Under the pieces are notes generated by a model. The model searched no databases and was not told the origin of the DNA. It saw nothing but the letters and a program-made list of their open reading frames with translations. Shown in pieces: positions 8,378-14,606 of a stretch of DNA of 34,850 nucleotides. Source of the stretch: Chitinophagaceae bacterium (GTDB lineage: Bacteria > Bacteroidota > Bacteroidia > Chitinophagales > Chitinophagaceae); the NCBI GenBank assembly GCA_947455215.1, contig CANGNA010000046.1, positions 1 to 34,850 on the forward strand. The letters are read 5' to 3'. The position numbers were made by a program, and so were the translations under genes. Each line of letters begins with the position of its first letter. Position 1 is the stretch's first letter.

Positions 8378-9124
8378 ATGAAGAGAATAATTACACTTAT
8401 TGCAGCGATCGCAGCATTTAGCACAACCAAATTAAATGCGCAATCTTTCACCATGCAGGCCGATACTGTTACCCTTAATTTGACAGGAGGTGTAGGTACT
8501 GGTTTGGCAATGCTCAATGATACCGTAAGAACCGTTAGTGGCTCTGCTACTTTACATTGGCATGTTATCTATTCAGATTTTCCTGCGTCGTGGAGTACCG
8601 GTAGCGTCACCGGCATATGCGATAACAATCAGTGTTATAACCTCAGTTCGTTATGGCCCTCCGGTGCGTACAGAACTAGCATACCTTATACTTCTGGCGG
8701 CATTAAAGATTTTCATATGCAGATAAACCAAAGCGTGCTTACCGGCGGTGGCTGCCACTACACTACAGTGCGTCTTGCTAATGATGGTGCAACACCTGCA
8801 GACAGCACAACAGCTACCTTCAAAATATGCCGCGATGCAACCGGTGTTAACGATGTCAACAATGTATTCAGCAGCGTTAAGGTATATCCTAACCCTGCCG
8901 CAAACGAAGCGCAGCTGTCCTTCACACTCACAGAAACTTCAGAAGTCGCAATGGGTGTTTATGATCTTACAGGCCGTATGGTGTATGTACAGCCCGTAAC
9001 TACCATGAACGCCGGCGTTAAAACATTGGTGATACCTGTAAGCGATCTGGCTGCTGGTATGTATAACGTTGTACTTACTGCGGGTAGTAGTAAGGTGACT
9101 AATAAATTCATTGTAGCTAAATAA
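8378..9124 (+). CDS. Small secreted T9SS cargo protein, paralogue 2
   Basis: A 248-residue product beginning MKRIITLIAAIAAFSTTKLNAQ, a clear signal peptide. The start at 8378 is chosen because in-frame codons further upstream overlap the preceding terminator. The architecture equals that of the gene at 7528: an N-terminal disulfide domain (TLHWHVIYSDFP, GICDNNQCY, LTGGGCHYTTV) and a C-terminal T9SS type A sorting domain (VKVYPNPAANEAQ ... LAAGMYNVVLTAG). The two proteins align end to end with few gaps. The sorting half is the more conserved, including an identical stretch of nearly 40 bases around the YPNPA motif. This indicates tandem duplication with later divergence, or partial gene conversion. 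Function unknown. Confidence 0.85.
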   Translation: MKRIITLIAAIAAFSTTKLNAQSFTMQADTVTLNLTGGVGTGLAMLNDTVRTVSGSATLHWHVIYSDFPASWSTGSVTGICDNNQCYNLSSLWPSGAYRTSIPYTSGGIKDFHMQINQSVLTGGGCHYTTVRLANDGATPADSTTATFKICRDATGVNDVNNVFSSVKVYPNPAANEAQLSFTLTETSEVAMGVYDLTGRMVYVQPVTTMNAGVKTLVIPVSDLAAGMYNVVLTAGSSKVTNKFIVAK

Positions 9125-9141
9125 GACGGTTATCAGCTATT

Positions 9142-9173
9142 CAAAGGCTTCACTGCAAAGTGGAGCTTTTTTG
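9142..9173 (+). terminator. Intrinsic terminator after paralogue 2
   Basis: AAGGCTTCACT pairs with AGTGGAGCTTT (two G-T wobbles) around GCAA and is followed by a T run. It lies between this gene and the convergent ispE. Confidence 0.75.
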
Positions 9174-9186
9174 TTGTTACAGGAGC

Positions 9187-9999
9187 CTACTCCATATACA
9201 CATCCTTGAACGGCACCTCTGTCTCTATTTTAGCCCGGGCATTCTTAGGGAAGATGCCATAAAGCGTAGACCCACTGCCACTCATAGAGGCATAGATGGC
9301 TCCCTGGTCGTATAGTTGTGCCTTTATCTCGCCCAGTACAGGGTGGTGCTTGAATACGGTCGATTCAAAGTCGTTGCTGATAGTGCCCTTCCAGCGCTCC
9401 ACAGGGAGCGTGCCCAGGTGTTTCAGATCAAAGGGTGCCTCGCGCGGGGTCATTTCCGCAAAGGCATCGCGCGTGCTCACATGTACCTTTGGGCATATCA
9501 GTTGTATGCTGTATTGGCCCAGGTTGACGGCAATATCGCTCATTACCTCACCCCGCCCCGAGGCCAGTTGCGGGGTGTTGTAAATAAAGAACGGGCAGTC
9601 GCTGCCCAGTTCCAGCGCCATGGCTGCCAGCGTTGGCTTGTCTAGCTCCAGGTGGCAGAAATCGTTCAGCAACTTCAGCATAAAGGCCCCGTCTGCCGAT
9701 CCGCCACCCAGGCCGGCACCCATAGGTATGGCTTTATGCAGGAAGATGTTCAGCTTGGGTAGCTTACCCGGGAAACGGGTGGCCATCATCTCGTAAGCCT
9801 TCCATACCAGGTTGTCTTGTGTATTGCTGCCTACGCGCAGCCCCGATAAATGCAAGGTGGTCTCTACAGAAGGCACTATCTCCAGCGAGTCGTGGAACGT
9901 AACAGGGTAAAACACCGTTTCAAGATCATGATAGCCGTCGTCCCTGCGCCTGGTAACATACAGGCCAAGGTTGATCTTGCAATTTGGAAAACAAAGCAT
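9187..9999 (-). CDS. ispE: 4-diphosphocytidyl-2-C-methyl-D-erythritol kinase
   Basis: A 270-residue GHMP-family kinase. It phosphorylates the 2-hydroxyl of CDP-methylerythritol in the cytoplasmic MEP pathway for isopentenyl diphosphate. Visible signatures are the N-terminal CKINLGLYVTRRRDDGYHDL (Lys8 in the usual substrate-binding position), the ATP-binding glycine loop PMGAGLGGGSADG (about 92-104), GSDCPFF (about 132-138, with the catalytic Asp134) and the C-terminal SMSGSGSTLYGIF. Length is typical, slightly shorter than the E. coli enzyme. It is divergent from the ABC ATPase gene, with 104 nt between start codons, and convergent with the T9SS gene, so it is probably a single-gene transcript. 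Confidence 0.95.
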   Translation of the reverse strand: MLCFPNCKINLGLYVTRRRDDGYHDLETVFYPVTFHDSLEIVPSVETTLHLSGLRVGSNTQDNLVWKAYEMMATRFPGKLPKLNIFLHKAIPMGAGLGGGSADGAFMLKLLNDFCHLELDKPTLAAMALELGSDCPFFIYNTPQLASGRGEVMSDIAVNLGQYSIQLICPKVHVSTRDAFAEMTPREAPFDLKHLGTLPVERWKGTISNDFESTVFKHHPVLGEIKAQLYDQGAIYASMSGSGSTLYGIFPKNARAKIETEVPFKDVYME

Positions 10000-10103
10000 A
10001 CAGCAGGTGAAATTATACGTACTTTTGAAACCGGCTAACCGTTACTGCATAAATGTACTAAGGAAAACGATTAGCTACAACTTCAATAGTGACCAACGCT
10101 ACA

Positions 10104-10787
10104 ATGAAAGAAGTAATTCGACTCAGCGGCATACGTAAAAGTTATTTCCTCGGCAAGCAGGAACTGCAAGTGCTTAAGGGTATCGACCTGCTTATAGCGC
10201 AGAATGAATACGTGGCACTGATGGGGCCGTCGGGTTCGGGTAAATCTACGCTCATGAATATCCTGGGCTGCCTGGATAGTCCTACATCCGGGCTGTATGT
10301 ATTGAATGGTAAGGACGTAAGCCATATGGAAGATGATCAGTTGGCCGATGTGCGCAATGTGGAGATAGGCTTTGTGTTCCAGCAGTTCAACCTCTTACCG
10401 CGCCTTACCGCCTGGGAGAATGTGGCCCTGCCACTCATCTATGCAGGTATAGGTAAGGCGGAGCGTGAGGAGCGCGCAAGGGCTATGCTGGACAAAGTGG
10501 GCCTGGGCGATCGTGCACACCACAAGCCTAATGAGTTGAGCGGTGGCCAGAGCCAGCGTGTGGCCATAGCCCGCGCACTCATCAACAACCCATCGCTGCT
10601 GCTGGCCGATGAACCGACAGGTAACCTCGACTCTAAAACATCCGACGAGATCATGGAACTGTTCGGTAACATCCATGCGCAGGGCAACACAGTAGTACTG
10701 GTCACCCACGAAGAAGACATAGCCAATTACACCCGCCGCGTCATCCGCATAAAAGATGGCCTGGTAGAGTCTGATAAGAGTAAATAA
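10104..10787 (+). CDS. ABC transporter ATP-binding protein, MacB/LolD type
   Basis: A 227-residue nucleotide-binding subunit with Walker [10 protein letters not shown] (41-49), Q-loop VFQQFNLLP (91-99), signature LSGGQSQR (145-152), Walker [10 protein letters not shown] (165-173) and switch His202 (VTHEED). The [20 protein letters not shown] opening and [16 protein letters not shown] are typical of the MacB/LolD/FtsE-like group, which works with FtsX-fold permeases in lipoprotein release, efflux or envelope functions. No permease gene is adjacent, so the partner must be encoded elsewhere and the substrate is unknown. ATG at 10104 was chosen over an in-frame GTG at 10089, because family members start right before this strand. 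A possible -7 element TACTTTTG lies at 10020-10027. Confidence 0.9.
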   Translation: MKEVIRLSGIRKSYFLGKQELQVLKGIDLLIAQNEYVALMGPSGSGKSTLMNILGCLDSPTSGLYVLNGKDVSHMEDDQLADVRNVEIGFVFQQFNLLPRLTAWENVALPLIYAGIGKAEREERARAMLDKVGLGDRAHHKPNELSGGQSQRVAIARALINNPSLLLADEPTGNLDSKTSDEIMELFGNIHAQGNTVVLVTHEEDIANYTRRVIRIKDGLVESDKSK

Positions 10788-10993
10788 AATACCCACTCAT
10801 GCGGGTCGATGTTAGGAACAGCCTATCCCGAACGCTTTTCGGGAAAGCCATCTCACATCGGGACGTACTCGTTTTCGGAACTGAAAGTAACGCCGCTGTC
10901 CTGTCTTCAGACTGACAGCTATCGGGTGGGCTGAGTAAGGCTTGGTGACATCTTGCGACGGCAGAGATCACCTGAGACGAGTCACTGCGAATT
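10788..10993. other. Intergenic region with short hairpins, no gene seen
   Basis: No convincing ORF. It contains small inverted repeats: CCCGAA (10827-10832) with TTCGGG (10838-10843), and CTGTC (10911-10915) with GACAG (10924-10928). None has a T run. It leads directly into a copy of the dispersed repeat R3. Confidence 0.5.
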
Positions 10994-11062
10994 ACGAAGC
11001 AGGCTTGCAGCTAAATGGAGCACTAACAGCACTTCCCTTTAGGGATAGGGTTTAATTAGGCG
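10994..11062 (+). repeat. Dispersed repeat R3, copy A
   Basis: ACGAAGCAGGCTTGCAGCTA then ATGGAGCACTAAC, CTTCCCTTTAGGGA and GGGTTTAATTAGGC. Related copies occur at 13253, 17986, 18210 and, inverted, at 28251. It sits in the leader region of the cobalamin adenosyltransferase gene. Confidence 0.7.
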
Positions 11063-11102
11063 GTAGACAAAGAACAATAGAACTAATTAACTTAGCAAAC
11101 AC

Positions 11103-11666
11103 ATGTTCAAGATATACACCAAAACAGGAGATAAAGGCGGTACCAGCCTGATAGGCGGAGTAAGAGTGCCGAAGAGTCACGTACGCATCGAAAGCTATGG
11201 CACTGTAGATGAACTGAATTCCTACATCGGCATGGTCAGCGACATGGTGGCCAACGACGACATAATAGGAGAACTACGTGAGATACAGGACCGCCTCTTT
11301 ACCATAGGCGCCGAACTGGCCACCGCGCCCGATAAGGACGTAAAGATGAAACTGCCCGATATTCATGGTAGTGATATCACCTGGCTGGAAGACCGTATCG
11401 ATAAAATGAACGAAGTACTACCCGAGATGCGCTCCTTCATATTGCCCGGCGGCAACCTGGCCTCCAGCACCTGCCACGTGGCCCGCTGCGTATGCCGCAG
11501 GGCCGAGCGCATATGCGTTTCTATGGCCGAAGACAAGGAACACGTCCCCGACCTGGTCATACCATACCTCAACCGCCTGTCCGACTACCTGTTCGTTCTG
11601 TGCCGCTACATCAGCCACCTCAATAATGCCCCCGAAATGCCCTGGAGAGCAAGGATAAACAACTAA
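11103..11666 (+). CDS. ATP:cob(I)alamin adenosyltransferase, PduO/MMAB type
   Basis: A 187-residue protein that transfers the adenosyl group of ATP to cob(I)alamin to make adenosylcobalamin. The N-terminal ATP-binding motif (IYTKTGDKGGTSLIGG) is present, followed by YGTVDELNSYIG, the FILPGG turn and the helix with HVARCVCRRAERI, which carries the conserved Arg/Glu residues of PduO-type enzymes. Length is typical. No B12-dependent enzyme or cobalamin riboswitch is visible nearby, so it probably serves enzymes encoded elsewhere (methylmalonyl-CoA mutase or ribonucleotide reductase would be usual clients; this is inference). No TAnnTTTG box is visible in the short leader, which follows an R3 repeat. 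Confidence 0.93.
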   Translation: MFKIYTKTGDKGGTSLIGGVRVPKSHVRIESYGTVDELNSYIGMVSDMVANDDIIGELREIQDRLFTIGAELATAPDKDVKMKLPDIHGSDITWLEDRIDKMNEVLPEMRSFILPGGNLASSTCHVARCVCRRAERICVSMAEDKEHVPDLVIPYLNRLSDYLFVLCRYISHLNNAPEMPWRARINN

Positions 11667-11720
11667 ACGGATAACAACTGTCTATATCGGGCAATGTTCT
11701 TTTCGCAGGCGTGCCACTAC

Positions 11721-11776
11721 AGGCCCTGAAAGGGCCGGCTACACCAGCATCGGGTTTCAACCCGATGGCTTAAGAC
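11721..11776 (+). repeat. Dispersed repeat R1, copy 1
   Basis: Two hairpins: GGCCCT-GAA-AGGGCC, then CATCGGGT-TTCA-ACCCGATG, followed by GGCTTAAGA. The same layout occurs at 14311 and three times in the array at 16521-16920. Confidence 0.85.
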
Positions 11777-11814
11777 GCCAATGCGATAAACTAAAATTCT
11801 TACACTTATTTACC

Positions 11815-11873
11815 GAGTGTCACCCTGAGCCTGTCGAAAGGCGACACGGACATGGGCTCTGTCATTAGCAGTG
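11815..11873 (+). repeat. Dispersed repeat R4, copy 1
   Basis: GAGTGTCACCCTGAGCCTGT onward. GTGTC-A-CCT pairs with AGG-C-GACAC. It is followed by ACATGGGCTCTGTCATTAGC, which matches the R4 copy at 13194 after allowing substitutions. Confidence 0.75.
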
Positions 11874-11940
11874 TAACATGGCAACTGATGCAGACAACCA
11901 CATCCATAACAAACATATAACCGTCATTTATTAAAACTTT

Positions 11941-11972
11941 TTTGTTATCTACGCCCCGTAAGCGTACTTTTG
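11941..11972 (+). promoter_or_regulatory. Bacteroidota-type promoter (TTTG-N20-TACTTTTG)
   Basis: TTTG at 11941-11944 and TACTTTTG at 11965-11972 fit the -33/-7 consensus of Bacteroidota. The J-domain gene starts 62 nt downstream. Confidence 0.7.
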
Positions 11973-12034
11973 CGCCCGTTAAAACAGTAAATATCTCTTG
12001 TAGCATTGTTGCGAGGGGTGCAGCAAAGTGAATT

Positions 12035-12490
12035 ATGAAAAAAATAAACGACTACAGGAAGTTCTTTGGTGTAACAGATACAGCCACCCTGGCCGAACTG
12101 AAGACCATATACCGCAGCCTGGTAAAAACATGGCACCCCGACAAGTTTGCCAGCGAACCTGAGAAAAAGGCCGAGGCCGAAGAAAAAAGCGCTTACCTCA
12201 TAGAAGCATACCACTTCCTGGTGAGTATAGCCCCGGAGACCCGCCAGGCTACTTACAACGATTACATGACCACCATTGCAGGTGCTACTATCGTTGATTA
12301 CGAATTCAAATCGCAGGTACTGAAGATAAAGTTTGTAGATGGCACAGAGTATGAGTACTTCGGTGTACCGCAGGCCATATATGTGAAGCTGGTCAATTCC
12401 GATTCTCCGGCACGCTTTGCCCGCAGGCACATCTACACCTCATACCTCTACCGCAGCACCAGCAGGCTCGCTGCTTCAGAAGCTAACTAA
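12035..12490 (+). CDS. J-domain protein fused to a KTSC-like domain
   Basis: A 151-residue protein. Residues about 5-70 are a DnaJ J-domain, with the HPD motif at 34-36 (KTWHPDKF) that stimulates Hsp70 ATPase. Residues about 87-145 (VLKIKFVDGTEYEYFGVPQA ... SPARFARRHI) resemble the KTSC domain, a small fold usually found alone or with nuclease-type domains. There is no Gly/Phe region, zinc finger or client-binding C-domain, so it is not a general DnaJ. It may be a specialised co-chaperone; what the KTSC part binds is unknown. A good promoter lies upstream. No strong terminator follows; the gene ends in a hairpin-rich spacer. Confidence 0.82.
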   Translation: MKKINDYRKFFGVTDTATLAELKTIYRSLVKTWHPDKFASEPEKKAEAEEKSAYLIEAYHFLVSIAPETRQATYNDYMTTIAGATIVDYEFKSQVLKIKFVDGTEYEYFGVPQAIYVKLVNSDSPARFARRHIYTSYLYRSTSRLAASEAN

Positions 12491-12503
12491 TGTTTCTTAT
12501 ATG

Positions 12504-12606
12504 GCCCACTTTAAACGGGCTAATAAAGCAAGTGGGCAGCTCCCCTCTTGCCAAAGAGGGGACGATATTCGACCAAGCGAAGCGCGTTGTCGAATGTCGG
12601 GGGTGA
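12504..12606. other. Hairpin-rich intergenic spacer
   Basis: Three inverted repeats in about 100 nt: GCCCACTT (12504) with AAGTGGGC (12530), CCCCTC (12542) with GAGGGG (12556), and ATTCGAC (12567) with GTCGAAT (12589). No T run follows, so they are not classical terminators. No gene seen. Confidence 0.55.
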
Positions 12607-12640
12607 TCGGTCCAAGGTAGTGTTCTCTTTTTGAATCAAA

Positions 12641-13099
12641 TTATTTACTACTTTCCAATAAGGCCATCAGTTGCTTGTTAAAGCTACTGGTGGCCTTTCC
12701 TAATGGTGCAAAAAATTGTTCGTCGAACGATTCTACGGTTACCACCGCTTTTTTGATCACCTCTTTGCCTGCATCGGTCAGTGCCACGGTTTTGGCACGT
12801 GTGTCAGTGGCATGCTCCTGGCGCTGCACCAGGCCCTTGGTTTGCAGTGTACGCAGCACTGTCGATGTGGTCATAGGGTCTATCTTCGTGGCCGACGATA
12901 ATACTATCTGCGTTACCTCCTTGCCATGCAGGGTCAGCCAGTGTATGCTGGCCATCAGCACAAACTGCGAGTGGGTAATGCCATGCACTTCCAGCGCCTT
13001 ACGTATCTCCCGCTGCCAAAGCGCGGTCACCTGCCACAGCAGGAACCCGGGGCTGTCCTCCGCCTCATCAAAACCAAATGTATTATCTGCTGCCTTCAT
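12641..13099 (-). CDS. MarR-family transcriptional regulator
   Basis: A 152-residue protein with the winged-helix fold of MarR regulators. It has an N-terminal dimerisation helix (GFLLWQVTALWQREIRKAL), the helix-turn-helix region ITHSQFVLMASIHWL ... VTQIVLSSATKIDPMTTSTV, the recognition/wing segment LRTLQTKGLVQRQEHATDTRAK (Asp and Arg residues typical of the wing) and a C-terminal helical pair. Such proteins usually repress their own or a neighbouring gene until a small ligand binds. The flanking genes on this strand are separated by repeats, so no target can be named. The upstream spacer (13100-13193) shows no clear operator palindrome by eye. Confidence 0.9.
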   Translation of the reverse strand: MKAADNTFGFDEAEDSPGFLLWQVTALWQREIRKALEVHGITHSQFVLMASIHWLTLHGKEVTQIVLSSATKIDPMTTSTVLRTLQTKGLVQRQEHATDTRAKTVALTDAGKEVIKKAVVTVESFDEQFFAPLGKATSSFNKQLMALLESSK

Positions 13100-13193
13100 G
13101 TAGCTTTATGTAACTGTATCACTCAAAAATCAACCGCACCACTGCAGTTATTCGGGAAACCCGCAATCATTATCCGATGACTGCCCATCTACG

Positions 13194-13252
13194 TAGTGTC
13201 ACCCTGAGCTTGTCGAAGGGCGGCACGGTCACGAGCTCCGTCATTGGCAGGC
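13194..13252 (+). repeat. Dispersed repeat R4, copy 2
   Basis: TAGTGTCACCCTGAGCTTGT onward. GTGTC ... GGCAC pair around CCCT/AGGG. It is directly joined to R3 copy B, which shows that R4 and R3 form one composite element. Confidence 0.75.
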
Positions 13253-13335
13253 ACGAAGCAGTCTCGCAAGCAAATGGAGCGCTAACATCACCTCCCTTTA
13301 CCGTGTCTCGGCTCAGCCGATGAGGGCCGGGGTTT
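13253..13335 (+). repeat. Dispersed repeat R3, copy B
   Basis: ACGAAGCAGTCTCGCAAGCA, ATGGAGCGCTAACATCACCT, then a TCGGCTCAGCCGA hairpin and GGGGTTT. It is the 3' half of the R4+R3 composite. Confidence 0.75.
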
Positions 13336-13349
13336 CCTTCGCATGAAAT

Positions 13350-13778
13350 TTACACCCTAACCCCCATTTCACCCGCTATCAGCCTGTAATCCTCCTCCCC
13401 TATCTGCAAAACCCCATAGCGAAAAGGATAACCCCAATGTCGCTTATCGGGGATAAAATTAAGCGCATTTATCAATGGTAGTATCGGCACATCGCGGCAA
13501 GGCATAAAATTCACTTTGCGCCGGTAGGGTACAAACTGCTCGCTCATCGCATATTGGTATACATTATCATCCGCAATTTCACCTATGGCTGTAAATGCCT
13601 GTAGCTTATCATCGCCCTGCATACTGTACTTCGATGAATAGACAATGATCATATCACCAGGCTGCATTCTTTTCAGCGGCCCTTCCTTGCCGTGGCACAC
13701 CTGTATAAAGCTATCTGCCACACCGCGTAGTATATGCTCTTTCGATATGGCCGCTACCCAGTATTTACGTTGGCTCAT
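13350..13778 (-). CDS. EVE domain-containing protein (UPF0310 family)
   Basis: A 142-residue single-domain protein: KYWVAAISKEHILRGVADSF, then GPLKRMQPGDMIIVYSSKYS, then FTAIGEIADDNVYQY, YRRKVNF and HWGYPFRYGVLQI. The opening, the GD-x-(I/V)-(I/V)-Y turn and the late W-G-x-x-(F/L)-R segment are typical of UPF0310 EVE proteins. EVE is a PUA-like fold that binds modified bases in DNA or RNA. Its start codon overlaps the stop of the SRPBCC gene by 4 nt (ATGA), so the two are translated from one mRNA. The biological target is unknown. A role in sensing modified nucleic acid is family-level inference only. Confidence 0.85.
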   Translation of the reverse strand: MSQRKYWVAAISKEHILRGVADSFIQVCHGKEGPLKRMQPGDMIIVYSSKYSMQGDDKLQAFTAIGEIADDNVYQYAMSEQFVPYRRKVNFMPCRDVPILPLINALNFIPDKRHWGYPFRYGVLQIGEEDYRLIAGEMGVRV

Positions 13779-14194
13779 AATGTTGCCGCTTTAGCTGCCT
13801 GGGCCAGCATTTCCGTTGGCAGGCCTTTTACTATATCTGCTGCCACCAGCTTCACCCACAAAAAAGACAGTGGCCCCTTTACCGTCATGGTTGTGGTGAT
13901 GCGCAGGCCATCGGCGGTTGGTTCAAACGTATGTTCGCCCCACATTTTGGCCAGCGGAAAGCGGGTCAGGTCCGTAAACTTCTTGCCGGGTATCGTTTCC
14001 GCTAGTTCTATTTTCACCTTAGGCCCGCCCTTGGGCTTTAGAATAAAATGGTTACCATGTTCAAACTGGCCTTCCATTTGGGCATATTCGATGCCTTCGT
14101 CCCAGGTATGCCAGTTGTTCACGTCAGCAAATAGCCGCCACATTTGTTCGCCGGTCACCTTATTGCTGATAATAGAATGAGATCTTGTCCACAT
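13775..14194 (-). CDS. SRPBCC-fold (polyketide cyclase/START-like) protein
   Basis: A 139-residue protein starting MWTRSHSIISNKVTGEQMWR. The pattern continues LFADVNNWHTWDEGIEYAQM, a glycine-rich strand turn (LKPKGGPKVKIEL), GEHTFEPTADGLRITTTMTV and a C-terminal helix (IVKGLPTEMLAQAAK). This is the helix-grip SRPBCC fold, which binds hydrophobic ligands; the specific ligand cannot be told. The start at 14194 is chosen over an upstream in-frame ATG at 14281, because the latter lies upstream of a consensus promoter and adds residues unlike the family. It is the first gene of a two-gene operon with the EVE protein. Confidence 0.85.
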   Translation of the reverse strand: MWTRSHSIISNKVTGEQMWRLFADVNNWHTWDEGIEYAQMEGQFEHGNHFILKPKGGPKVKIELAETIPGKKFTDLTRFPLAKMWGEHTFEPTADGLRITTTMTVKGPLSFLWVKLVAADIVKGLPTEMLAQAAKAATL

Positions 14195-14213
14195 AAAATT
14201 GATTTTATAAGTG

Positions 14214-14245
14214 CAAATATAGTAAGTGTGCTTATAAAAATCAAA
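14214..14245 (-). promoter_or_regulatory. Bacteroidota-type promoter (TTTG-N20-TATATTTG), minus strand
   Basis: On the minus strand TTTG (14245-14242) is followed after 20 nt by TATATTTG (14221-14214), a full match to the consensus. The SRPBCC start codon lies 19 nt further on. Confidence 0.8.
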
Positions 14246-14310
14246 TGGGCTGAATATATTGAAGAAATCTTGATCGACCATTTCTATAACTATGGATGCA
14301 TCTGCTCATC

Positions 14311-14368
14311 AGGCCCTGTAAGGGCCGGTTATAATAGCATCGGGTTTCAACCCGATGGCTTAAGAGGC
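14311..14368 (+). repeat. Dispersed repeat R1, copy 2
   Basis: GGCCCT-GTA-AGGGCC and CATCGGGT-TTCA-ACCCGATG hairpins, then GGCTTAAGAGGC. Almost identical to the copy at 16693. Confidence 0.85.
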
Positions 14369-14418
14369 TCGTCCTAGTTTGTAACGAGGATGCCACGGCT
14401 GCGCGTTTGTAACACGCG
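14368..14418. repeat. Two hairpins with TTTGTAAC loops
   Basis: CTCGT (14368-14372) pairs with ACGAG (14384-14388), and CGCGT (14402-14406) with ACGCG (14414-14418). Both loops contain TTTGTA followed by A or AC, suggesting a duplicated small module. The rest of the gap to 14576 shows no gene. Confidence 0.5.
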
Positions 14419-14576
14419 AATCAAAACAATGTAAACACCCCCTTCACCTCCGCTTTCCCACCACTCACCGTTTCACTATTTCCGTCACTGCCATGTACAT
14501 ATACTTTTGCCTGACGTAAAAGGACCTCAACTTATTATCCTTTTGCTATTTTAACCGTTTAACCCTATAAAATGCA

Positions 14577-14584
14577 TACCTTTG
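14577..14584 (+). promoter_or_regulatory. -7 promoter element TACCTTTG ahead of yidC
   Basis: Full match to TAnnTTTG, 22 nt before the yidC start codon. No well-spaced -33 TTTG is visible: the nearest TTTG is 31 nt upstream, and a TTTA lies 15 nt upstream. Confidence 0.6.
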
Positions 14585-14606
14585 CGCACTTATTTTAAGT
14601 TTTTAC

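Noticed and set aside
14195-14281. Upstream ATG for the SRPBCC gene
   Set aside because: It is upstream of the consensus promoter at 14214-14245, so it would not be in the transcript.
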